Part shown: piece by piece, positions 37,801 to 47,976 of the stretch
Layout: each line of letters begins with the position of its first letter
How positions within the stretch are numbered: the first letter of the stretch is position 1
NCBI GenBank assembly: GCA_013396915.1
Contig: VWZL01000594.1
Location: 186,618-250,617 of the forward strand
Origin: Stercorarius parasiticus
Lineage: Eukaryota; Chordata; Aves; Charadriiformes; Stercorariidae
Direction: 5' to 3'
DNA: 64,000 nt
The notes under the pieces: model-generated
Database searches by the model: none
What the model saw: the letters and a program-made list of their open reading frames with translations, nothing else
Told to the model about the DNA's origin: nothing
Translations under genes and position numbers: made by a program

Positions 37801-39698
37801 ATTGTTGCCTGTTTACAGTGCGGTTTCATTGTGGCTTTTTTTTTTTTAAACCAAAAGTAAAAATTGCTTTACTTTTATTTTATGTTAATATTGCTGTCTC
37901 TTTTATGGTGTAACTTTGATTTTATAGGCCATTACTATCCTGTGTTTCAGGAATAGCATCCAGAGCTTCACCAATCCCCCACAGTGCCTTACATAAAGCT
38001 GCGTATTTTATCCCATCTTAGTTGCCATTCATGCCCACCCACATGAGACACATTACTCAGATCCAAAGATTATAGCATTGTTATGCTGATGATACCTAGA
38101 TTTATTTCTCTATTAAACATTAATGATGCAGTATCCTGGCATAAATTTAGAGTGCATTTTTAGATGTACAAACTTGAAGATAGCCATGAAATACATCCAT
38201 TTTTCTACAAATTTTATACTGTCAATATATAGTCAACTGCTACTATTTTACCTTGTCTCTTACAAATAATTAACCCCAAAACCACATTTCTGTCTGTATT
38301 TTCAGCCACTCCTGGTAACACTGAAAATCAACAGAGCAAATAACCCAAAACTCTTTACAGGAATTAATTCTTCTGCAGAGATAATATAGAAATAAGTTAT
38401 GTACCACTTATTGTTTAAGCTTGCACTCATGCCGGCACATTTATTTTCTCATATTCTTTAATAACAGAATTAGACTTTTGATAAACACTGACATAAGATG
38501 GCAATGCTTTTTCAAAAAAACCCTCCATTTTCTGCATAAGAAAAGACAATTTTCTCAATTAAGTTAAAATTGAAACCCCAGACTTGATCAGACACCCAAA
38601 GGACTAACCAGTATGGTACTTATCAATCTTCCACTGCTGAGGTACAGCAGGAGAGACACAAGACATGTAAAACAGCCCAAGTTGGTTTTGGGTATCACCA
38701 TTTCTAGCACTGTTAATAGGGGATACTCATCAAGAGAATTCCTGTTATCTATCATTCAGCACATTTCTCACAATTTAAACAATCTGCTGCCTCAGCAAAA
38801 TGCTTTGCTTGCAGCTCGCAAGCTCGCTTTCACACTGTAACTCATGTTCTCCACCGTGGGATCTGAAAAGGTAGAGGTCCTTGCACAGGCAACAGCAAAC
38901 TAGGAAGGCAAGCTAAGAAAGAGAAATAGGAGGTTGGCCTTCCACAGCATTCTGCATTTTCTTTATCCCCAACAATGCTGTGGCAGAGGTCAATTTTGGA
39001 GTCAACACTTGTTCTAATGAAACAGGACACTTTTGGGGATAGTATTTCAAGCAAATGGTAGACTTCTCACTAAACTGGCTGTTACAAAAAATATTTTTGA
39101 AATACAGAGATATCATTTTTTTTTTCTCATAATAAACCATATTTTCCTTGGGACCAAATCCTCAACTGCTCTCTATATAATGTCTTCTTGAAAGGAAGCA
39201 GGCAATATGATGTAAGTGCAGACTTTTAGTTTTACAGTGCTTGCATTTTACTCGAGTAATAGTAGCGTGAACTAGTCAAGGAATGTGCAATCTGAGTTTG
39301 GCCCTTGGAAAGGGAAAAGAAACCAAAAATATCACCACCAAAATGGCTTGCAAAATTAAACTTCAGTGTCCTGAAATCTTTAAAAAGTAACCCAGAAACA
39401 TGTCTATCTGCAATCAGAAAGTACTTAATTAACATGCCAGGTTATTTTGCCAATATGTTACAGAAAGAAAATGGCACACCCTTAAATCAAATCCAACAGA
39501 AGGGCAGAATGCGAAAGTGCAAGCCAATTGACCGATCACCCACAACAAAAGATAGTAGGACTCACTGGCTACAAGAAGATCGTGTCTTTTTGAGTTGTAT
39601 TTCACTTTTTCATTAAAGTCTGATATTTTAGAAGCTCGACCTTGCTATGGAATAGTAGGTTATGGCAGCCCACAGGGAAAATGAGATACATTACATAC
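34849..39698. other. AT-rich noncoding stretch
   Basis: No gene recognised. 36340-36385 is an AT-only low-complexity run with local palindromes. T10 at about 37839. The short frames at 38613-39140 are uninformative. Confidence 0.45.
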
Positions 39699-39825
39699 CA
39701 AGAATGATGAATTTGGAAACATCATACGGCTCGTGGGGTAGGTTGCTGTCCAGCTGGCCCATATTTTGTGATGCATTAATCAAAATAGGATTGACTACAG
39801 TAGAAGATAACCCTGTCACAACACG
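39699..39825 (-). CDS. Candidate internal exon, 127 bp, unrecognised protein
   Basis: This is the best exon-like segment in the window. On the minus strand a good acceptor (CTTGTTCTGCTTTAG) precedes 42 codons open in a single frame plus one extra base, and a donor CTTG|GTATGTAA follows. The other two frames hit stops. The predicted peptide begins Arg-Val-Val-Thr-Gly-Leu, has an Asn/Ile/Leu-rich middle with an Asn-Pro and a possible N-glycosylation sequon (Asn-Ala-Ser), then an acidic patch with Pro-His-Glu-Pro-Tyr-Asp, and ends Lys-Phe-Ile-Ile-Leu. It keeps two CpGs (CACGAGCCG) in a CpG-poor background. I do not recognise the protein. If real, it belongs to a minus-strand gene with introns of many kilobases; its downstream intron starts in phase 1. 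A chance pseudo-exon remains possible. Confidence 0.3.
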
Positions 39826-40328
39826 CTAAAGCAGAACAAGCTGCATTACGATTCCATGCTGTGGTCCCATAAACCTTCAGTAAAATAACACCACACACAA
39901 ACGCAACTCTTCTAAACAACATTATATAATTCTCCACACATGCTTGTAACTGTGATTCATGCTAAATCAAGGGACGGGTGTCTCAGATATCAATGGAACC
40001 TCTGGGGGAATAATGCAAAATTTCTGCACATGCACTGCTCTTACTGCAGAAAAAAATGCTGTTTTTTTTTCTGTTTCGCTACAAAACCAGCTTATTCAGT
40101 AATGAAAAGTTTTAAAATTAAGCATCCAAAACCACATAGGCAGTAATCTCATTTTTCTGTAATAATAGATTAATTCTGTCTCGGAAATCTGATCTAATCT
40201 CAGCACCATAGAATGTGCTTTTGGACAAAAATCCTCCAGTTTTATTAGAAAATAAATATTTTACCTATGAGGCAGAAAATACCAAACCACTATTGCAAAG
40301 TATTCAAAATGTAGAACCGTTACCACCG
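39826..40328. other. AT-rich noncoding stretch
   Basis: No gene or repeat recognised. Confidence 0.4.
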
Positions 40329-40402
40329 CTCCCCACTCCCCCCCCAAAAAAACCCCAAACCAAAAACCAAACAACAACCAAAACCCCAGCCCCAAAACAC
40401 AG
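40329..40402. repeat. A/C-only low-complexity tract
   Basis: C8 then A7, then CCCCAAACCAAAAACC-like blocks, nearly lacking G and T. It resembles the tracts at 22043-22090 and 47221-47270. Confidence 0.8.
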
Positions 40403-41084
40403 CTTAGGTTATAGCATGTGAATCTCTGATAAACATGCCAGTTCAAACAGAAACAACAAAAAGAATAATCTAGCTCCTTCCATGCAGGGACTGTTGAAAA
40501 TATTTTCCTTTTCAGAATTGAGGGTTTTCTTGGTTTTGTTTTGAAAAAAGTTTCATTTTGTTCAAACAACCTCGCGCAGGAACAGCTATATTATTTCATT
40601 TTCATAATACTTTACTTACAAAATTCAATAATGCTCTCTTCTCACAATACAGGCATGCTACAGACAGTGGTGGTCGTGTCAGGTACAGTCCAGTGCTATG
40701 CACTAAACAGCAGACCAATTCCTGAGCACATACATTTCATGGTTTAATAGTAGCAGTATATAAAATTAAGAGCAATGGCATTTAAACTATGCCAATTTAT
40801 GATCCACTAAGAATCTCACTGTATTACTTTTCAAGCTAGGTAAAGACATATAAGGGTTTTAAAATTACCTATTTAAACTGTTAATACTAATCTGATTAGC
40901 TAATAGCTTTTGTATTATGAACACTCATTTTTACTTTGAAATGCTGACACAAAGCCATCCCACTTGTTACTTCTACTAAACTGGTATAAACCAATAATGC
41001 AGCATCACAAATTTATATATTTTATGAAAATATTAACAAAAAAAGCTGCTTCAGTTTCCTAATAAAGAATAATTTTGGACAGTC
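40403..41084. other. AT-rich noncoding stretch
   Basis: No gene recognised. A plus-strand acceptor-like tract (CTCTTCTCACAATACAG) ends near 40652, with a donor-like CAG|GTACAG about 30 bp later. Not sufficient for a call. Confidence 0.4.
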
Positions 41085-41250
41085 AGAGAATTCAAAGCAC
41101 TTCAATAAATGGCAAATAAGGAAACCAAGGTACAGAAAGGAAAAATGACCTAGGTGAGATCATACAGAACACCAGTAGAAGCGTGAGGTCAGAGAAAAGG
41201 TTTTCTGATAATGAATTCAGAAGCCTCACTGCTAAACCATGCTGTGGTGA
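41085..41250 (+). repeat. Ancient MIR-like (CORE) SINE relic
   Basis: Blocks appear in the right order for a MIR-type SINE or related amniote SINE on the plus strand: an AAGCACTTCAATAAATGG block, then AAGGAAACCAAGGTACAGAAAG, a GACCTAGGTGAGATCATACAG block matching the GACTTGCCCAAGGTCACACAG core, and a terminal CACTGCTAAACCATGCTG block. It is diverged, as expected for a family that stopped moving before or early in amniote radiation. Short open frames that overlap it (from 41183) are incidental. Confidence 0.5.
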
Positions 41251-41949
41251 AAAAAAGAGGGTACAGAAAGGTAAAGCAGAAAATTCAGAACATTCTTCAA
41301 AACACTGGGTGACATTACAGCTACATACACAGCATAAGATGGCAATGACACTGAAAAGGCAAAAATACCAATATTAAGATATCATCAATTCATTGTTCTC
41401 TTCAGGGTTGTAAAATATATTACAGCATTTTATCTTCAACAAGTACCTAATTAACACGTAGAACTACTGCTGCATTTTACGAAAAGCTGTCAATTGATTT
41501 GAATGGTAATTCTACGCAAATGGTAAAATGAAAATTTTCATATACATCATGCTTTGGTAATAGCACCTACAACCCAGGCATAGACTATTTCTGTTTGTAT
41601 ACACTAACCTAGAGTTCTCTATCATTTTGAGACAAAGAGAAATGCTCTTGATAAGACTGCACTTCAATTGCCATATCCCTATAAAGGTTTTTCCTCCTTC
41701 TGATACTTTATCTTCTTTACTTATTCTTCCTTACCATAAACTACCACAAACTATACTGTGCATGCTCTTTTTTTTTTTTGCCTGGTGGTGTGTAAGGATT
41801 GTTTTTTTAAGCAGCATGCTTTTCAGAGAAGAACTTTAAATGTTTGCATTTCTCAGAAAGAATTATCATGTCACTATCCTTCAACAGCTGCCCATAAGAG
41901 AAAGGGAGTCATTCTTAAGGTTTTTACATCATTGATTACACCATCAAGA
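41251..41949. other. AT-rich noncoding stretch
   Basis: No gene or repeat recognised. Confidence 0.4.
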
Positions 41950-42600
41950 ACGTGGGCTGTCAACTGCTAGTGTGTCACTAGTTGCATCCCTCAGTGGCAC
42001 GCAACATTTGCAGCATGGCTCTCCAGGACCATGCTTGCAGCATTCCCTCTCAAGGGAGGTCTGTACTAGCATGAGACACATTCTCTGGGCACTCTGGGTA
42101 TACCAGCGTATTTCTGCAAGACTTGCAACACGTAAGAGTATTCAGCCTATGACCACCCAGCAGAAAAATCTTCTGACTCCAGTGAAAAATTTCTTTCCCA
42201 TCATACCACTTGGCAACACTGGCTCTTGACCCTGCCCTTGGAGCACCTGTTTGTGTTACCACTGGCAGTCACACACCACAAACTGTGCTGGGAAGCTGTC
42301 TGTCAGCTTGCCTGAGCCTTGTTTTCCCTCTCACAACTCAAGGTACAGCTTTTTTCTTTTGCCACAACTGATCTGCTGCAGGTGCAAACTGCACTGAAAG
42401 AGAAGCCAGTGGGTTCCTGCACCCCTACCCCTCCATCCCTTTATGCCAGCTCTAGCGATCAGGATGCTGCAGGACAGGTTGGTAAAGGTGGACTACCCTC
42501 ACCATGTCAACTGACTCACACTGTGGCTCCACGATCACTACATTCAATGCTACATGGAAAGCAGAAACCATTTCAGTAGCATCTTGCTGTTGGACTGCCA
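41950..42600. other. Unassigned GC-richer block
   Basis: About 650 bp noticeably richer in G and C than its flanks, with short open frames on both strands (plus 41972-42229 and 42319-42579, minus 42050-42262). It has no recognised protein or repeat landmarks. It may be a decayed retroelement. Confidence 0.3.
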
Positions 42601-42889
42601 TAAGCATAGTGCTGTTATCCCATTATTAGTTACTGCTTCTCTTCCTTTCCTTTATCCACCCTAAACAAAGAAAAATATTCAATTCATCTCATAAGATCTA
42701 GTACCGGTTGACTGAATAGCTGTCAAGACAAGAAAGAAATTGACATTTGGAGCTAATATACTATGTAAACATCTTCTTACTCCTATACTCAGGGTTTGCA
42801 GGATGCTAGATTAAGGATAGAGCACAAAAGACATTTCAGTTGAGTTTGGGGAATATATTTTAGGATAGGTACTTCTGAAAACATTAAGA

Positions 42890-43180
42890 TCATAGAATCC
42901 TAGAATGGTTCAGGTTAGAAGGGACCTTAAAGATCATCTAGTTCCAACCCCCCTGCCATGGGCAGGGACACCTCCCACTAGACCAGGTTGCTCATAGCCC
43001 CATCCAGCCTGGCCTTGAACACTGCCAGGGATGGTGCCTCCACAACTTCTCTGGGCAACCTGTTCCAGTGCCTCACCACCCTCACAGTAAAGAATTTCTT
43101 CCTAATATCTAGTTGAAATCTCCCCTCTTTCAGTCTAAAACTGTTACCTCTTGTCCTATCATACTGATGAATAGACATTT
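42890..43180 (-). mobile_element. CR1 LINE, 3' end fragment (about 290 bp)
   Basis: Read on the plus strand: CATAGAATCCTAGAATGG (two terminal octamer units), TTAGAAGGGACCTTAAAGATC, CCAACCCCCCTGCCATGGGC, GGTTGCTCATAGCCCCATCC, CTTGAACACTGCCAGGGATG, CTCTGGGCAACCTGTTCCAG, AAGAATTTCTTCCTAATATC and TTACCTCTTGTCCTATCA. This is textbook avian CR1 3' untranslated region in reverse complement. Its lower divergence from the family pattern suggests it is the youngest of the three copies. Confidence 0.97.
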
Positions 43181-43639
43181 ATCTCTTGCCAGCCTTACAT
43201 TAATAATATCGAGTTTTCCTAGCAAACATAAAACTACATCTTTAAGGCTTCCCTTTCAATATCTTTAGGGTTTCGGCACTATGGTACATATGGCAACTGA
43301 ACTATTTTTAATGACCCAGTTGAAAACACAGTTTACAAAATTAGTACTTTCATTTATTTAAAAAAGTAAGTCTATCAACTAACTATACTATGTGGAACTT
43401 TTGAGATTGATTATTCAAGGATTTAAAATATTACGCCGGCTGGCAACAATATATACCCACCCATGCACATACTCTTGCCATGGCCTGAACTCAGGCTTTT
43501 TGCACCACATTTAAAATTTAAACTGGATTCCACTTATCAGTGTGAATTCTCAAGCGGAGGTCATGACTCTTCTGACCCCACACATTTAAAAACCTGTTGG
43601 ATCAACAGAGTATCAGGTTAAGCTTGAGTTCACTTCTTT
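43181..43639. other. Noncoding stretch
   Basis: No gene or repeat recognised. Confidence 0.4.
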
Positions 43640-44060
43640 ACAATGGCAAGATCTTACTTCTCCACAGCACAGGAAGTGGGTCAAAGTTTGGGCTCCACAG
43701 TCTTTTTCTGTCCTGCAGCCATACCCACTCTCATGCAAGCTGTGGCGATTGCATCATAGGTTAGACACTAAGCAATGGTCTTGTTGGGCCTCCTGCTGCT
43801 CCTTCTTACCAGCACTGGCACATCTCTGACATCGCAGGGAGCCAGGTCAGGAGCTCCGCCAGCACACCCAACAGAGAAGTGAACACCTTCCTGAACTGGC
43901 TTACCAGGTTGTCTGGTGAGAGGTAGTGCAAATTCTTTGGCAAACTGCCACTGACAGGCTTAGGGGGAGTGAATCACATCTTCAGCGAGGAGTCAGCCTT
44001 CCCTGTAATCACCTACTGTTCCCAGTTTCATGACATTGCCCTTTAAACTGCCAGCCTTGG
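43640..44060. other. Unassigned GC-richer block, possible decayed repeat
   Basis: About 420 bp with GC-rich words (GAGCCAGGTCAGGAGCTCCG, GGTTGTCTGGTGAGAGG, GGCTTAGGGGGAGTG) that stand out from AT-rich flanks. It gave me the impression of an old interspersed element, but I cannot name a family. No long frame. Confidence 0.25.
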
Positions 44061-45569
44061 CATTAAACAGCTCTTGAACTGAGACAGCCAGTAGAAAATT
44101 GTCTACTTTTTGCAGTTAAGATGTAGGTCCATAATACTAGTGAGCAGTTCAGCATCACTGAAAGGGGCAGCAGGAAGACACAAGCACAACCAATTCTTAA
44201 ATCAAAAGCACATACATGTAAATACTTACCATAGTCACAAAAAACCTCCAGAAACAAATCTGTTCATTAAAACTTATGTTCGCTTTTTGATTCAGGAGAA
44301 TGTGTAAAACACGTTATAACGTGAAAAATTATAATAAAGTTGGCAATTTTTAAAATATTACCAAGTATAACTACAAGCCCTTGAACTTCATAGACCAAGT
44401 GACAGACAGGAAAACGGTCCAAAGAAAACTAACACTGGATAGTCATTACGTCTCTACAGCTAAGGTTATCACTTGCTCACTTGAATAACCTCTAAATTAG
44501 GCTTACCAAGCTATTTCTGTGAGTTTTTATAAATTTAACTCTTCATTAGTCTGTGCTGCAATACCAACAATTTACCCATCAACACATCACAGAATGATGT
44601 GACTGCAGAAAAGAAATAGGTTACATCACTGACCTGCGTTACATCCCACTATGAAGCCTAATGTTAACACTGGCAACAATGTCAAGATCTTGTGGGCTCT
44701 GGAACCCTCCATTTATTTAAATTAAAAACTGACACTAGTATTGTGGAAAATATAATAACTATAATAGTTTTTTAAATGCCTGAGATCAAATGTATTTGCA
44801 AGTCTTCCACAACCATATTCAGGGATTTTTTTTTTTTTAAAATAGCAGGTATATCCAATAAACAAAACAACAAATATTTCACTAAGCAGCATATAATCAC
44901 CAATTACTGTTAAGTGGCTATCATTTTATAAGATCATTGAAACATATGTATTTTATAACTATTGTTAGTAAATGTTTATAAACATCATTTTGGACTCGTG
45001 TTAGGAAACCAAAAAAAGTTGAAATTATTTGAAAACAGTGAATGGATTTAAATACAAGATAATAATTGGGTTTCAGCTCTGGGTTTTATTTTAATTTAGA
45101 AAGAGGTAGTTTGTAATATACCAGCTATAAAAAATAAGATCTGCTAAGATTTATTTTTATCTTATCATGGTTGAAAAGTAATAATTTGCTTAAACTGACA
45201 CATTATACAAATTACATATTTCATCACAATATGCATATGTAGTTTTTAATCTGCCTCTGAAAACAGAACCAAAATTAAATCCTCTGAGAAATTTTCTTCT
45301 CTTTCAGAATTTCAGGTTGCCCAGATTTCAAATTCTGCTTGTAGATAAGAACAGACAAAAAAAAAATAATTCAATACAAATCTTAAAATATTTACTAATA
45401 ATGTTAGCACAAAAAATTTCCTATATTGTATACTGGTCCGTGCATTATTTGTACACGACACCATGATCAAGTTTATTACTGAAAGAGTTCAGCTTCCTAA
45501 GAATAAAAAGGAGGTATTCATCAAAACAGTAAAAGGGGAAAAAAAAATCCAGAATTTTCCTCCCTTTTA
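44061..45569. other. AT-rich noncoding stretch
   Basis: No gene or repeat recognised. Confidence 0.45.
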
Positions 45570-46030
45570 TGTACAGGTAAAATTTAATTAAATTAATGGC
45601 GAATATTAAATAGACCACCATTAACTAGCTTAATTCATTAAAAGATTAATCTAGATTCAAAATCAGGTTTAAGATGTATATTTTGGACCTGTGCCAAAAA
45701 TAGCATGTTATTTTCCTCTGTTCACAGATCACAAAGTGGAGTAATGAGAACAAAACTTGTTTGCGAATATAAACACAATGAAGCAATTCTTAATTAGCAC
45801 ATGCAAATGTAAATTTAGAAAATTGCTTATTATCTACAATGTTCAAAATTATAACTTCTATTTATACAAATTTGGAGATTATATTCTGTGTAATTAGGTG
45901 TAAACTTTAAAGATATGCATTAATCATAATTTGTCTTTGCAAATAGGATTAATTAGTGTTTGTAATGGCATATGCAAGTGGAGATTAACTGTGAATCACA
46001 CTTGCTCAAGTAATAGCCTAAATGAAGTCA
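45570..46030. promoter_or_regulatory. Homeodomain/octamer motif-rich block, enhancer-like
   Basis: A run of AT-rich sequence with little homopolymer and a high density of developmental transcription-factor words. These are TTTAATTAAATTAAT (about 45583-45597), TAATTAG (45791-45797 and 45950-45956), a perfect octamer ATGCAAAT (45801-45808), and ATGCATTAAT (45915-45924). Deeply conserved vertebrate enhancers commonly look like this, but composition alone predicts many of these words. Only cross-species alignment can decide. Confidence 0.25.
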
Positions 46031-47220
46031 GCATCTTTTTAAAAAAAAAAAAAACCAAAGGGAACTACATACTTCAGTGTCATTTCAGAAACTTTCATAG
46101 TAAAAGAAAATATACAAAAGCACAGATCATGCCCACGCAAAAGACACTGCAATGCATGTGCTTATGATGGACCAGAACACTCTGGTGGAGTGCGACTGAT
46201 GTGCACAGATTGCGACCCCAGAGTTATGCATGCAAAAACAGCAGACAACTGAGAAAAGGTGACAGAATATTTACGTTTCTCTGCCTCAGAAGTGATAAAT
46301 ACCTGAATACCCACACTGTGGCCTTCTATGTAATGCACAGTTTTGTTACAAAATCGGATGTGATCAGAATCTAACTAAATATACTACAAAGGTCATACAA
46401 AGCCAATCAGTGGCAGAAAACTGCTTTCTGATAAAACAGCATCTCATTGTACTTTACCTATGTATACAGTACTATACTTAAAATTCTAATGTTTTCATCA
46501 AGCACTTTGCAGGTAGAAAAATTCAGATGCATTTTGCAAAGATAAAAAGACTTTCTAAATTCTGAATGAGCAGTCCCCTGCTCTCTTCAGTCACAGTGCA
46601 AGGAATAGTAGCAATAATAAAAATAAATGCTATCCGTCTACCTCATCCCAATTTTTTTGGATAAAGACTCATAGAGAATGCAGCCTTTAAACGCCACGGA
46701 AGAGGAGAAAGGCATAACTTTTAAATAATTTTGGAATTTGGAGAGCTAAACCAAGGAAACAACAAGCAATTGCTGTCTCCCTAGTTTTCACAACTCGTAA
46801 ATAGCTTCTACTTCAATCTTGACATATGTGTTCATATGAACGTACAAAAATGTCATACTGTTCCATTTATGCCACACAAATAAATGAACAACATATTCAA
46901 TTTCAGATCCCATTATAAAAAAAATAAATGGATAGACCCCATCCCTGACACCCTTCACAGCAGCCTATCTGCACTTTTTAAAGGCAAAGCAGATTTCTAT
47001 TCTAGCAATGGGGAAACCTCTTCCAGGCAGATACAGTGGAAAGTCCTTAATTTTAGGACGTAACAACTTCATGCATTCATACAAAATGACACAGCAATTA
47101 ATACTCATTGGTATAAGATAAAGGTTTTGGCACATTTCACGTGTAAAATATTCACACTGGAAAACCTTCATTATGCTAATTGAGAATACAAGGGTGGATA
47201 TGAAAAAGAGCTCTATTTTA
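46031..47220. other. AT-rich noncoding stretch
   Basis: No gene recognised. A13 at about 46041-46053. Confidence 0.4.
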
Positions 47221-47270
47221 AAAAAAAAAACACAAAAACCCCAAACCGAAACAACAAACAAAAAAACTCC
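47221..47270. repeat. A/C-only low-complexity tract
   Basis: A11 followed by CACAAAAACCCCAAACC-type sequence, almost lacking G and T. Confidence 0.75.
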
Positions 47271-47922
47271 ATAAAACTTTAACATAATTATTATTTCTTC
47301 TACAAAATCTACCAGCTCCTCATATTTGCATAAGAAGTTATGCCTGGGTCATTTCCATTACAAAGATACATACAATTCCAACAGTTACTTTGATCCTAAT
47401 CCACAAACTAGGTTTTGGAGGATGTTGATTGTTGCTGGTACTTAAATACTTCTCTGTATTTGGACCGATGCCACAAAATTTAGCATATTAGGTATCTCCA
47501 AATAAGTTTCATGGGTCTGCCAAATCTTCAGTGAAGATAAGGATCTGTGTACTGACCTGACCCTATTCACCACCAAATGTCATGGCTGATTGGTTTTAGA
47601 AGCCAGTTTAATTATTTTTGAAGATACTGTTAAAGATGGTGGCTTGTGTTTTGTTAAAAGAAGGTTCTGGACCTTAAACAGTCATTTAGCACAACCTTAG
47701 AGCCCACTGGTGGAAGTGTATTACACTGCTTAAGCAAACTGTTTTCCTGAAACAAGAAAAAAATACAGTAAGATATTGAGACACTGAAGTTAATGTTTGT
47801 TACAGCAAGTAACTTAACCCTTTTGAAAAGATAATGTTATTAAAACATATGGAAAAAAGCACTTTGGATATTTTCCATTAGTATTATATTAGCCTTAGAG
47901 GTCCTTTGAGATTGTATGCTGT
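47271..47922. other. AT-rich noncoding stretch
   Basis: No gene or repeat recognised. Confidence 0.4.
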
Positions 47923-47976
47923 GATTTGGATTTTGTTTCCGATTTGGATTTTGTTTCCGATTTGGATTTTGTTTCC
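47923..47976. repeat. Minisatellite, 18-bp unit x 3, exact copies
   Basis: Three back-to-back, identical copies of an 18-bp unit starting GATTTGG and ending TTTCC (47923-47940, 47941-47958, 47959-47976). The lack of differences between copies implies a recent expansion or assembly-level duplication. No fourth copy flanks it. Confidence 0.97.

Noticed and set aside
42978..43178. 66-codon minus-strand frame with protein-like composition
   Set aside because: It is the CR1 3' untranslated region read in its sense direction; the same peptide would recur at many CR1 copies.
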